A stretch of 64,000 nt of DNA, taken from positions 27,198 through 91,197 of the forward strand of contig DATENM010000004.1 in assembly GCA_035275065.1 (NCBI GenBank). The letters run 5' to 3'. A program made the position numbers and the translations under genes. Shown in pieces: positions 27,639 through 35,891 of the stretch. The notes under the pieces are model-generated. The model was given only the letters and a program-made list of their open reading frames with translations. It did not search any database and was not told the DNA's origin. This DNA is from Blastocatellia bacterium (GTDB lineage Bacteria; Acidobacteriota; Blastocatellia; UBA7656). Every line of letters starts with the position of its first letter. Position 1 is the stretch's first letter.

Positions 27639-28675
27639 AGCGACTGGCTCTCTACTTCCGCGCACCCTACGAAGTCTCAGTGAGCGAAGAGACTCTGCCA
27701 GCCCCACGCGCCGGCGAGGCTTGCGTCGAGACGCTGGCGTCGGCGATTAGCGCCGGCACAGAGGGCCTGATCTATCGCGGCCAGATGCCGGGTGGCCTCC
27801 GCGTTGACGAGACGATTCCGGCGCTCGCCGGCCCGTTCGGCTACCCGCTGAAGTATGGCTACGCCGCCGCCGGGCGGGTCATTGCCATCGGTGAGAAGGT
27901 CGCGCCTGAATGGCAAGGCAAGACGGTCTTCGCCTTTCAACCGCACGCCAGCCACTTCCTCAGCCCGGTCGCAGACCTGCTGCCTGTGCCGGCGACGCTC
28001 TCGGCGGAGGAAGCCGCGCTGCTGCCGATGATGGAGACGAGCGTCAACTTTCTGTTGGATGGCCAGCCATTGATCGGCGAGCAGGTGGCCATCTTCGGAC
28101 AGGGGCCGATTGGCTTATTGACAACCGCGCTGCTCGCACGGCTGCCGCTGGCGAGCCTGGTGACGCTCGACCGCTTCGCGCTACGGCGCAGGAAATCCCA
28201 GGCGATGGGTGCGCATGCCAGCCTCGACCCCGAGGCTGTCGGGGCCAGTGATCAGTTGGCGGGCTTACTGCAAAAGGATCGCCCCTACGCCGGGGCCGAT
28301 CTGATCTACGAGCTGTCGGGCAATCCACAGGCGCTGGATCAGGCGATTGCGAGCTGCGGCTTCGAAGGGCGCATCATCATCGGCTCGTGGTATGGTCGGC
28401 AGGCGGTTGGCCTGGACCTCGGCGGGCGTTTCCACCGCAGCCGCATACGCCTCATCAGCAGTCAGGTCAGCACCATCGCGGACGGGTGCCGGGGGCCCTG
28501 GAATAAGCCCCGCCGCTTGCAAACCGCCTTGCAGATGCTTGAGCAGATACGCCCGGCGCATTTGATCACGCACCGCTTCCCGCTGGCCGAAGCGGCACAG
28601 GCATACGCGCTGCTCGACCGGCGTCCGCAGGAGGCGATTCAGATCATACTCACTTACGACGGCCAACGGCTTTGA
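27635..28675 (+). CDS. zinc-independent medium-chain dehydrogenase/reductase (MDR family)
   Basis: A 346-aa protein related to threonine-dehydrogenase/BchC-like MDR enzymes. The N-terminal GroES-like part has SAISAGTEGLIYRG and YGYAAAGRVIAIGEKV. The Rossmann part has AIFGQGPIGLLTTALLAR (NAD(P) loop), and DLIYELSGNPQALDQAI and GRIIIGSWYG follow. The usual structural-zinc Cys cluster is absent. GTG 27635 shares GTGA with the stop of the preceding fusion gene, so the two are translationally coupled and probably act in one pathway, perhaps oxidising a ribityl or sugar hydroxyl (inference). Confidence 0.85.
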   Translation: MKRLALYFRAPYEVSVSEETLPAPRAGEACVETLASAISAGTEGLIYRGQMPGGLRVDETIPALAGPFGYPLKYGYAAAGRVIAIGEKVAPEWQGKTVFAFQPHASHFLSPVADLLPVPATLSAEEAALLPMMETSVNFLLDGQPLIGEQVAIFGQGPIGLLTTALLARLPLASLVTLDRFALRRRKSQAMGAHASLDPEAVGASDQLAGLLQKDRPYAGADLIYELSGNPQALDQAIASCGFEGRIIIGSWYGRQAVGLDLGGRFHRSRIRLISSQVSTIADGCRGPWNKPRRLQTALQMLEQIRPAHLITHRFPLAEAAQAYALLDRRPQEAIQIILTYDGQRL

Positions 28676-28701
28676 GCCGTCGGCAGCCGGAGAATGCCAC
28701 G

Positions 28702-29094
28702 ATGTATAGATTGTCCGTGAGACGAAACTTGCGCGCCGAGCACTTCCTGGTCGGCGGCGACTGGGGGCCGGAGACTCAGCCGCATGCGCATGACTACCTG
28801 ATCGAGGTAGAACTTGAAGGCGCGGCTTTAGACAGGCATGGCTACCTGCTCGACATTGTCGCGGTCAAGGCGCAGATGGAATCGCTGCTAAATTACTTCG
28901 GCAGCCGGCGGCTGAATGACCTGGCGGAGTTTGCCGGCTTGAATCCCAGCCTCGAACAGTTTGCGCGTATCTTCTGTCAACGCCTTGCGGGGCAGATCGC
29001 GGCGCCGAACTTGAGCGCCATCACGACGAAAATCTGGGAAGACGAGAGCGCCTGGGCGGCGTACCGGCAGGAGCCTGCATGCGCGTCGGACTGA
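28702..29094 (+). CDS. 6-pyruvoyl-tetrahydropterin synthase / QueD-like protein with altered active site
   Basis: A 130-aa T-fold protein. Zinc His residues are kept: His14 in RAEHFL and His28/His30 in PHAHDY. The position of the catalytic Cys (CxxxHGH in QueD) is Glu24 (ETQPHAH), as in the PTPS-III subgroup. The Asp-His pair of the triad (LDHHYLND in E. coli QueD) is replaced by FGSRRLND. A C-terminal Glu (KIWED) that holds the pterin ring in relatives remains. The fold and purine-derived ligand may be kept with different chemistry. ATG 28702 has GGAGA upstream. The last 16 bp overlap the next gene. Confidence 0.8.
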   Translation: MYRLSVRRNLRAEHFLVGGDWGPETQPHAHDYLIEVELEGAALDRHGYLLDIVAVKAQMESLLNYFGSRRLNDLAEFAGLNPSLEQFARIFCQRLAGQIAAPNLSAITTKIWEDESAWAAYRQEPACASD

Positions 29095-30200
29095 TGATTT
29101 ATGGCGACCCTGAGACGCTGACGGGCGGCTTTCTCTACGACCGCCAGCTCGTCGCTTACTTGCGGGAGCAGGGTGATTTCGTCGAGATTATCTCGCTGCC
29201 GTGGCGAAACTATGGCCGCCATCTTGCGGATAATCTGTCGCCCCGCCTGTGGGGCCGCTTGCGGGCGGCGCGGCCCGACGTGCTCATTCAAGACGAGCTG
29301 ACTCACCCTTCAGTGTGGATGATGAACCGCTGGTTGAAGCGCCGCGTTGCTTATCCAATCGTCACACTTGTGCATCTCCTGCGCGGCAGCGAATCACATG
29401 CGGCCTGGCGCAAGCGAGTCTATCAGGCGGTCGAGCGCCAATACTTCAAGACTGTGGATGGCGCGATCTTCAATAGCCAGACGACGCGCGAAGCCGCGGA
29501 GCAGCTCACAGGGCGCGAGGTTCCGGGCGTGGTCGCCTATCCCGCAAGCGACCATTTGCGCTATGAGCCGTCGCTGGCGCGAGTGGCCGAGCGGGCGCAG
29601 TGGCCCGGCCCCTTGCGCGTCATCTTTGTCGGTAACGTGCTTCCCGGCAAAGGGCTTGACACCTTGATCGAGGCATTGCGCCGCTTGCCGCCCGACAGTT
29701 GGCGGTTGAAGGTCGTCGGCAGCCTGACGATGGATCGGGCGTTCGCGCGGCGCATCCGCGAGCAGATCGCCCGCGCCGGATTGACGGACTCGGTGGCCCT
29801 GGCGGGCGCCGTGTCGAATGAAGAGATTGGTGGCTGCCTCGACAGCAACCACCTCCTGGTCGTGCCGTCACGTTACGAAGCCCTCGGCATCGTCTATCTT
29901 GAGGCCATGGCTTGCGGCCTGCCGGTCATCGCGACGGCGGCGGGCGGCGCGCACGAAATTGTGCGCCACGGCGAGGTCGGGTTCTTGACCCCTCCGGGCG
30001 ACGCCGAGACGCTCGCCGGCTATCTGCGGCGAATTCAGCAACAGCCTGAACAACTGCTCGAAATGAGCCTTGCGGCTTATCATCGCAGCCGCGCCCACCC
30101 GACGTGGCAACAAAGCTTCTTGCCGGTGCGCGACTACTTGCAATCGCTGGCCGGAAATCGCGGCAGGTCGTGGTCAGTCCAGACCGTCGAGCGGGGATGA
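29079..30200 (+). CDS. glycosyltransferase family 4
   Basis: A 373-aa GT-B enzyme. The N-terminal acceptor half starts RVGLMIYGDPETLTGGFLYD, a typical GT4 opening. The C-terminal half has VIFVGNVLPGKGLDTLIEAL, LAGAVSNEEIGGCL and VVPSRYEALGIVYLEAMACG with the Glu-x7-Glu motif, then GLPVIATAAGGAHEIVRHG. It is soluble and retaining, with unknown donor. The start overlaps the QueD-like gene by 16 bp, so the two are coupled. This ties glycosylation to the pyrimidine/pterin-type steps just upstream. Confidence 0.88.
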   Translation: MRVGLMIYGDPETLTGGFLYDRQLVAYLREQGDFVEIISLPWRNYGRHLADNLSPRLWGRLRAARPDVLIQDELTHPSVWMMNRWLKRRVAYPIVTLVHLLRGSESHAAWRKRVYQAVERQYFKTVDGAIFNSQTTREAAEQLTGREVPGVVAYPASDHLRYEPSLARVAERAQWPGPLRVIFVGNVLPGKGLDTLIEALRRLPPDSWRLKVVGSLTMDRAFARRIREQIARAGLTDSVALAGAVSNEEIGGCLDSNHLLVVPSRYEALGIVYLEAMACGLPVIATAAGGAHEIVRHGEVGFLTPPGDAETLAGYLRRIQQQPEQLLEMSLAAYHRSRAHPTWQQSFLPVRDYLQSLAGNRGRSWSVQTVERG

Positions 30201-30285
30201 ATGGCAGCACTCCTGATAAGCCGAATGATTCCGCGGGCGCCGCGTCACGATGAGACGAACGAGCCCGCAATGGAGGTTAGTAATC

Positions 30286-31158
30286 TTGATTACCTACAAC
30301 GAAATTCCGGCGTATTACGACTGGCTGTCGCGCTACGTCCAGCTCGCCAACTGGCTGGCGTATCGCGACCGCTTCGCCAGCTTCACCATGCACAAACAAC
30401 TGGCGGTGCCGCCGCCGAGTGAAGCGGCGCACGGGCGGACGGCGGGACTGGAGCACGTCAACGACCGGCTGCTGGCCGCCGCGCAACTGCCTGCTCAACC
30501 GCGAGTGCTCGACGCCGGCTGCGGCTTCGGGGGAACGATCTTCCACTGGCAGCGCCGCATCGGCGGCACTTACGACGGGCTGACCTTGAGCCGCGTGCAA
30601 CTGGGTGTGGCGCGGCGCGAAGCCCGCCGGCGCGGAATCGAGGGCGATTGCCGCTTCCACTTGCAAAGTTATGACACGCCCGTGGCCGGCGAGTATGACG
30701 CCGTCGTCGCCATCGAGTCGCTCATCCATTCGCGCGGTCTCAACACGACGATCCCGAACCTCGCCGCGAGCCTGCGTCCCGGCGGCTTGATGGTCATCCT
30801 TGACGACATGGCCAAGGGCGACATCGATGACGAAGCGCCGGCAGAGGCGAAGGCCCTGCGCGATCACTGGGGCTGCGCACACTACCACACGCAACAGGAC
30901 TACTGGCAGGCCCTGAGCCGCGCCGACCTGGAGGTGGTTCACGAGGATGACCTGACGCAGCAAGTACGACCGAGGGACCCGGCATTGCTCGCACGGCTGG
31001 GTAAGCGCTACGACTGGCTCTACAAAGCAATCCCCCTGACCTCTGCGCGCACCGTGCTGTCGGCCTATATCGGCGGCCTGGCGCTGGAGTGGCTCTACCT
31101 GAAAGCGCAGGTGTGCTACAAGCTGGTGGTCGCGCGCAAGGGCGCGGGGCAGGAATGA
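30286..31158 (+). CDS. SAM-dependent methyltransferase (cyclopropane synthase/tocopherol-methyltransferase-like)
   Basis: A 290-aa methyltransferase with VLDAGCGFGGTIFHWQ (motif I), GLTLSRVQLGVARREA, YDAVVAIESLIHS and LRPGGLMVILDDMAKGD. The layout resembles small-molecule C- or O-methyltransferases acting after cyclisation steps. The frame is open to 30250, but GGAGG at 30272-30276 lies 9 nt before TTG 30286, so TTG is the likely start (product begins MITYNEIPAYYDW). It sits 85 bp after the GT4 gene and 17 bp before another methyltransferase-like gene. Confidence 0.83.
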   Translation: MITYNEIPAYYDWLSRYVQLANWLAYRDRFASFTMHKQLAVPPPSEAAHGRTAGLEHVNDRLLAAAQLPAQPRVLDAGCGFGGTIFHWQRRIGGTYDGLTLSRVQLGVARREARRRGIEGDCRFHLQSYDTPVAGEYDAVVAIESLIHSRGLNTTIPNLAASLRPGGLMVILDDMAKGDIDDEAPAEAKALRDHWGCAHYHTQQDYWQALSRADLEVVHEDDLTQQVRPRDPALLARLGKRYDWLYKAIPLTSARTVLSAYIGGLALEWLYLKAQVCYKLVVARKGAGQE

Positions 31159-31175
31159 AAGGTTGATCAGCGGAG

Positions 31176-31799
31176 ATGACGACGATGTCCGGGTACGTCA
31201 GCCCTTACGAATCATGCACGGAAGTCTGCGGCAATCCGGAGCGCCCCGGGCTGGCGCTTGACATGCCGCTCTGGGTGGATCACACACGAGAGGAGACGAC
31301 CATAGACCAGGCCGCTATCGAGGCGCAGCTCGCCCGCTTCGAGCTTGGCGGCAAGAACCTCCTGCACGTCGGGGTAGGGAATTCGAAATTCGCCAGACGC
31401 TTCGCCGGACAGGTCAACCTCATAGACGGCTTGACGGTGAGTCGGGCGGAGAAGGGGCTCGCCGATGCGCAGGGGATCGGCAATTACGCGGTCTACTTGC
31501 TCAACAAGTACAGCAGGGAATTCATCCTGACGATCAAGAACCGCTTCGACTTCATCATCGACAACAACCTGGCGAGCTTCGCCTGTTGCAAGTTCCACTT
31601 TTACCTGATGCTGGATAACTACGTCTGGTCGTTAAAGCCGGGCGGCCAGATTCTCACCGACCAGAGAGGCATGGACTGGGTCATCGAGGAGCCGCGCTGG
31701 AAACTCAGCTACGAAGACCTCCAGGCGCTGGCCGAGAAATTCCCTTTGCGGGCGGCGCGCCTCAGCGAAACGGTCTTTTCGATGCAGACTCTCAAATGA
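31176..31799 (+). CDS. methyltransferase-fold protein
   Basis: A 207-aa protein. KNLLHVGVGNSKFARRF (about 59-75) is a recognisable but altered motif I (GVGNS rather than GxGxG). NLIDGLTVSRAEKGLAD and FDFIIDNNLASFACC occupy the next strands, and SLKPGGQILTDQRG is motif V-like. Since the SAM loop is diverged, it may be a methyltransferase of unusual specificity or a non-catalytic homologue. It is tightly packed between the methyltransferase and the deacetylase genes. Confidence 0.65.
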   Translation: MTTMSGYVSPYESCTEVCGNPERPGLALDMPLWVDHTREETTIDQAAIEAQLARFELGGKNLLHVGVGNSKFARRFAGQVNLIDGLTVSRAEKGLADAQGIGNYAVYLLNKYSREFILTIKNRFDFIIDNNLASFACCKFHFYLMLDNYVWSLKPGGQILTDQRGMDWVIEEPRWKLSYEDLQALAEKFPLRAARLSETVFSMQTLK

Positions 31800-31829
31800 C
31801 GCTTGCCGCAACGCGAAAGAGAGGAGTGG

Positions 31830-32711
31830 ATGGGCCTAAACCCTTATTTGAAGATGCTGGGATTCGGCGCTACGGACCGAGTTGTCCTGATCAATGCCGA
31901 TGACATCGGCATGTGCCAGGCGACGCTGCCGGCCTTCCTCGACCTCGCGGACGGCGGGTTAATCACGGGCGCATCGGTGATGGTGCCGTGTCCCTGGTTC
32001 CCGGCTGTGGCCGATTGTTGTCGGCGTCGCCCGGCGGTCGACATCGGCGTCCACCTGACGCTCACGAGTGAATGGGATAGTTACCGCTGGGGGCCGATCT
32101 CGACCTGCGACCCGGCGTCGGGGCTGATCGACGCGGAGGGCTATTTCTACCGCAATCAATCGATGTGGGAACGCCGCGACCCGCGGGCGATTGACGCAGA
32201 GATGCGCGCGCAAGTTGGCCGCGCCAGGCAAGCGGGCCTCGACCTGACGCACCTCAACGCCCACATGTTTGCGACCCTCGACACGCGGCTGATTGACCGC
32301 TACGTCGGCCTGGCCTTCGACGAGCGGCTGCCGGTGCTGATGGTCAGGCAGCCGCAGTGGGTCGAAATCCTTTCCGAGCGAGCCCTCAGTGATTGGGAAG
32401 CGCGGGGGCTTCCGGTCTTCGATCACATGCGAGAGATGTATCTGAACCGGCCCGCCGAAGGTCGGTTAGAGCAAGCCAGGGAGATTTTTGACGACCTGCC
32501 GGCGGGCTTGACCTATTTGATGATCCACCCGGCGCAGGACTCGCCCGAATTGCGGGCCATTGCGGATGATTGGCGGCAGCGGGTCGCGGATTATCAAACC
32601 TTCATGAGCGCCGAGCTGCGTGACCACGTGAAAGAATCCGGCGTCCGTGTGATCGGCTGGCGGGCGCTGCGCGACGCCATGCGGGCGGGGCTCGGCGCGG
32701 CGTCTGCGTGA
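31830..32711 (+). CDS. ChbG/YdjC-family carbohydrate deacetylase
   Basis: A 293-aa protein of the YdjC fold. Metal ligands are visible in LINADDIGM (Asp pair), DIGVHLTLT and LDLTHLNAHMF. C-terminal YLMIHPAQDSPELR completes the TIM-barrel pattern. Family members remove N-acetyl groups from chitobiose or similar sugars. Here it may deacetylate a sugar on the product made by the upstream glycosyltransferases. ATG 31830 follows GAGAGGAG; the longer open frame begins with TTG at 31803. It is the last gene of the cluster. Confidence 0.85.
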   Translation: MGLNPYLKMLGFGATDRVVLINADDIGMCQATLPAFLDLADGGLITGASVMVPCPWFPAVADCCRRRPAVDIGVHLTLTSEWDSYRWGPISTCDPASGLIDAEGYFYRNQSMWERRDPRAIDAEMRAQVGRARQAGLDLTHLNAHMFATLDTRLIDRYVGLAFDERLPVLMVRQPQWVEILSERALSDWEARGLPVFDHMREMYLNRPAEGRLEQAREIFDDLPAGLTYLMIHPAQDSPELRAIADDWRQRVADYQTFMSAELRDHVKESGVRVIGWRALRDAMRAGLGAASA

Positions 32712-33160
32712 TTCCGCCGACCGCGTTTAGCCGATGGGCGGCAGGCTTAACCGCGCCGCGCGTTGCCATCGGCGAGCTGAATTGCCTGCCGAGGTCATCG
32801 GGGCTACGGCCGGGCGCTCGCGGGCTCACTTTTTTAGTGACTTTTATTATCAAAAAATTATATGATAGGCGCGCATTAAACAACGACGGCAGAGAAGTCA
32901 TCCGTCAATCAAAGCCTTTTGCATAGACCTTGAGCGCCCGGCGGTTGGAATTCCCGGTGGCCATTACAGAATTTTTTAATGGTTTAACTCAGGAACGGCG
33001 CCCAACATCCGGGGACAAGCAGCAAGGTTAGGTTCCTGTCTCTCAGGTACAGGAGACACGCCAACTCTATAGTGATCAGCGGTCAAGGCGAAGCATTCGG
33101 GCGCAGGTTTCTGCCCGCTGATGATTGGCCACTGACCATACAGCCTAAAGGAGGTGACTT
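32712..33160. other. intergenic region before the multicopper oxidase pair
   Basis: About 450 bp without a gene. It contains the promoter-like sequence at 32837-32866 and, just before the next gene, an exceptionally complete ribosome site (AAGGAGGTGA, 33148-33157). Nothing else was recognised. Confidence 0.5.
32837..32866 (+). promoter_or_regulatory. promoter-like sequence upstream of the multicopper oxidase pair
   Basis: GTGACT (32837-32842), 18 bp AT-rich spacer, TATGAT (32861-32866), preceded by TTTTTT (32830-32835). The whole arrangement resembles 23985-24021. Confidence 0.42.
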
Positions 33161-33502
33161 GTGGCACAAATCCCAGTCCAAATCGTCAGAAACGGAAGCG
33201 TCGTCAGCTTTAAGCCGACTCCGCAGCCGGTGACTTCGGTGGACATCCTTTTCTGGTCGAACACCGACGAGCAGCAGGCGCACCAGCCGGCGCCGGTCGA
33301 TAGCACCGGCAAGATTACGAATGCGGCGGCCTGGATGCCCAAACCGATCCCGGCAAAGCTCAAGGACCAGGACGCCCCGTCCTCGCGCGGCCTAACTTTT
33401 GACCCGCCGCCTACTAGCGGGACTCCCTACAACGTCTCTTACGCTTGCGCCCTGCACCCGACCGTGACGTCCGAGAAGGGTGTAATCACAGTCAAATCCT
33501 AA
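33161..33502 (+). CDS. small hypothetical protein paired with a multicopper oxidase
   Basis: A 113-aa protein with no signal peptide. It begins MAQIPVQIVRNGSVVSFKP and contains VDILFWSNTDEQQAH and YNVSYACALHPT. The beta-rich pattern and HP/Cys segment are vaguely cupredoxin-like, but no complete copper site is visible. The GTG start follows AAGGAGGTGA, one of the strongest ribosome sites in the window, so high expression is likely. It lies 13 bp before the multicopper oxidase gene and is presumably co-expressed. The function is unknown. Confidence 0.65.
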   Translation: MAQIPVQIVRNGSVVSFKPTPQPVTSVDILFWSNTDEQQAHQPAPVDSTGKITNAAAWMPKPIPAKLKDQDAPSSRGLTFDPPPTSGTPYNVSYACALHPTVTSEKGVITVKS

Positions 33503-33515
33503 AGAGGAGGCATTT

Positions 33516-35744
33516 ATGGCAAAGTCGGATGAACGAGAACTCCAGGATGTCGAGACGGCGCAGGCCGCCCCGGCGACAAAAGCGGAGCGAATCCGCGCCA
33601 CCCGCCGGCAGTTTCTGAAACAGGCCCTAGCCGTCACGTCCGGCATCGCCCTGGCCGAAATTCTGCCGCCCGCCCTATTCGCCGCCGATCCCCAGGGCGC
33701 GACCTGTCCAACCGGCCTGCCGGAGCTGGTCAAGGTCCAAGAGCTCGACAGCCAGGGGACGGGGAAACTACAGGCCGTCATCAAGGTGCTCAATGGCAAC
33801 CGCGTCATCCCCGGCAGGACCGACAATCCCATGCTGCGCTACTTTGCCGGCTTCAAGCCTACCGACCTGCGCAACCCGGTGTGGCCGGACGCGGCGCAGA
33901 AGAATAATGCCGGGCCCGGCCCGACGCTGCGCTGCGAGATCGGCGACAGCGTGCAGATCACCCTGCTCAACGAAGTCAATGTCGGGGCCTTCCAGGGGTC
34001 GCTCTATTCCGGCGAACAGGGCTCAACGACGGGCTGTGATGAAGTCACCAAGGCAGGCTCGACCGCCACGACCGACACCAACTGGTATCCGGCCAACGAC
34101 CTCTATCCCAACTGCTTCCATGCTTCGAGCGCCTCGAATCTCCACTTCCACGGGACGCACGTTACGCCGTCAACCACCGGCGATAACATCCTGGTCAACA
34201 TCCAGCCGCAGGCGAACCTGACGCCCGACAAAGAGAAGCAGATCGTGGACTGGTTCGAGAAGGGGGTCTTCAGCAAAGGCGAGGCCGTCAAGAGCTATAA
34301 TGAACTGCCGGAGGAATGGCGGAAGGATCAGATGGGGCCTGCCGGCACCCCGGAGGGCGGGCTAGTCGGCCAGTATGACCAGACCGCGCCTTTCAATGGC
34401 GGCAACGGCCTCCCCGATAAGTTGAAGTTATGGCCCAAGAATGACGCCACCATCAAGGCGGGCGAATGGCCGCAGTACTTCGTCGGCTCCTACCCCGTCT
34501 GCTTCCGCGTCCCGAGGTATAAGCCGGGAGACCCGGCGCTCCAGATGGGCCAGGCTCCGGGGACGCACTGGTACCACGCGCATAAGCATGGCTCGACTTC
34601 CGTCAACCTCTTCAATGGCATGGCCGGGGCGTTGATCATCACCGACAACCAGCCCGGCGGGTACGACCGGGTGCTGCGCGATTATTACCGACAGCAGGGC
34701 GAGTTGCCGGAGAAGGTCCTTGTCTTTCAGCAGATCGGCGACACGCTCCAGATGATGATCGCCAACCAGGCCCTGGTGGCGGCGCCGCCCTTGTTCATAA
34801 ACGGGCAGAAGACGCCGGTCATCAAGATGCGGCCCAACCAGACGCAGTTGTGGCGCATGATCAACGCTACGGTGTCGACGTTTCTCACCGGCCAGTTCGT
34901 GGCTTGCGGCACCAGCACGGGGAATTTGAACTGCCGGCAGACGGCGCAGGATGGGGTGCAGTTGTCCCGCCCCAACTACGCGAAACAGGTGCTGGGCAAC
35001 ACGGGCCAAACGCCCATCGCTTCTACTCAGCCGATGGCACCGGGCAACCGCATCGACCTGCTCGTTCGGGCGCCGAGCAATACGGGCACCTATGTGATGC
35101 AGACCATCGGTAACAGACCCGCGCCGCTCCTGTATGTCTCGGTTGAGGATACGCCGGTTACTCCCAGAGACTTCCCATCAGAGGCGGCCTTCCCCGATAT
35201 ACCGGAGTTCCTGCGCAGAGACATCACGGCCCAGGAGGTGCAGGTGCGGCGCGAGCTCAACTACGGCACCTACGTGCCGAACATTCCGGGCCAGCTCCGC
35301 CAGCCGCCGCTGCGCATCTGGACAATCAACGGCAAGCAGTTCGAGGACGGCGTCATCAACCAGCAGATCAAGCTGGGCGCAATCGAGGAGTGGACGGTCT
35401 TCAACACGACTACGCAGGCCGCCCACCCCTTCCACATCCACGTCAACCCGTTCCAGGTCGTCGAGATCTTCGACCCAAACACGATGACAGCGCCGCTGAG
35501 GCTCCAGCCGCCGTACGTCTGGTGGGATACCTTCCCCATCCCCAAGGCGAAGCAGGACTCGACGACCAAGAACGTCATCGCCAGCGGCTACTTCAAGATG
35601 CGCAGCCGCTTCGTCGATTTCACCGGCCTGTACGTGAATCACTGCCACATCCTCGGCCACGAGGACCGCGGCATGATGCAGTTGGTCGAGGTCTGCAAGG
35701 ACCTGGCGAATTGCGGTACGCATACGCACCTGAGCCATCACTAA
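33516..35744 (+). CDS. Tat-exported multicopper oxidase
   Basis: A 742-aa protein. Twin-arginine signal TRRQFLK (29-35) precedes a hydrophobic region ending near AEILPPALFA. Copper motifs appear in order: NLHFHGTHV, HWYHAHKHGST, HPFHIHVNPF and VNHCHILGHEDRGMM. The last provides the type 1 Cys, both His ligands and the axial Met. The protein is longer than typical laccases owing to inserts between the first two copper motifs (about 220-350). Likely roles are oxidation of phenols, metals or bilirubin-like compounds in the periplasm. GAGGAGG precedes the ATG. Confidence 0.92.
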   Translation: MAKSDERELQDVETAQAAPATKAERIRATRRQFLKQALAVTSGIALAEILPPALFAADPQGATCPTGLPELVKVQELDSQGTGKLQAVIKVLNGNRVIPGRTDNPMLRYFAGFKPTDLRNPVWPDAAQKNNAGPGPTLRCEIGDSVQITLLNEVNVGAFQGSLYSGEQGSTTGCDEVTKAGSTATTDTNWYPANDLYPNCFHASSASNLHFHGTHVTPSTTGDNILVNIQPQANLTPDKEKQIVDWFEKGVFSKGEAVKSYNELPEEWRKDQMGPAGTPEGGLVGQYDQTAPFNGGNGLPDKLKLWPKNDATIKAGEWPQYFVGSYPVCFRVPRYKPGDPALQMGQAPGTHWYHAHKHGSTSVNLFNGMAGALIITDNQPGGYDRVLRDYYRQQGELPEKVLVFQQIGDTLQMMIANQALVAAPPLFINGQKTPVIKMRPNQTQLWRMINATVSTFLTGQFVACGTSTGNLNCRQTAQDGVQLSRPNYAKQVLGNTGQTPIASTQPMAPGNRIDLLVRAPSNTGTYVMQTIGNRPAPLLYVSVEDTPVTPRDFPSEAAFPDIPEFLRRDITAQEVQVRRELNYGTYVPNIPGQLRQPPLRIWTINGKQFEDGVINQQIKLGAIEEWTVFNTTTQAAHPFHIHVNPFQVVEIFDPNTMTAPLRLQPPYVWWDTFPIPKAKQDSTTKNVIASGYFKMRSRFVDFTGLYVNHCHILGHEDRGMMQLVEVCKDLANCGTHTHLSHH

Positions 35745-35773
35745 CTCGTGCCCCTGTGCGCGGGTCGGTACGA

Positions 35774-35812
35774 CTGCTCATCCTCGATTGCTCTACAGTC
35801 GGGGATGAGCAG
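35774..35812 (+). terminator. strong hairpin after the multicopper oxidase gene
   Basis: CTGCTCATCCTCGA (35774-35787) pairs with TCGGGGATGAGCAG (35799-35812) over 14 bp with one G-U, around an 11-nt loop. No T-run follows. It is probably a terminator-like or mRNA-stabilising structure. Confidence 0.5.
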
Positions 35813-35891
35813 CCGCGCTCGGCGCTAATGGAAAGGCATCTCACCTGACCAGGGTCTCAGATTATTCCGACCGTATCATGCTGGAGCAGAA

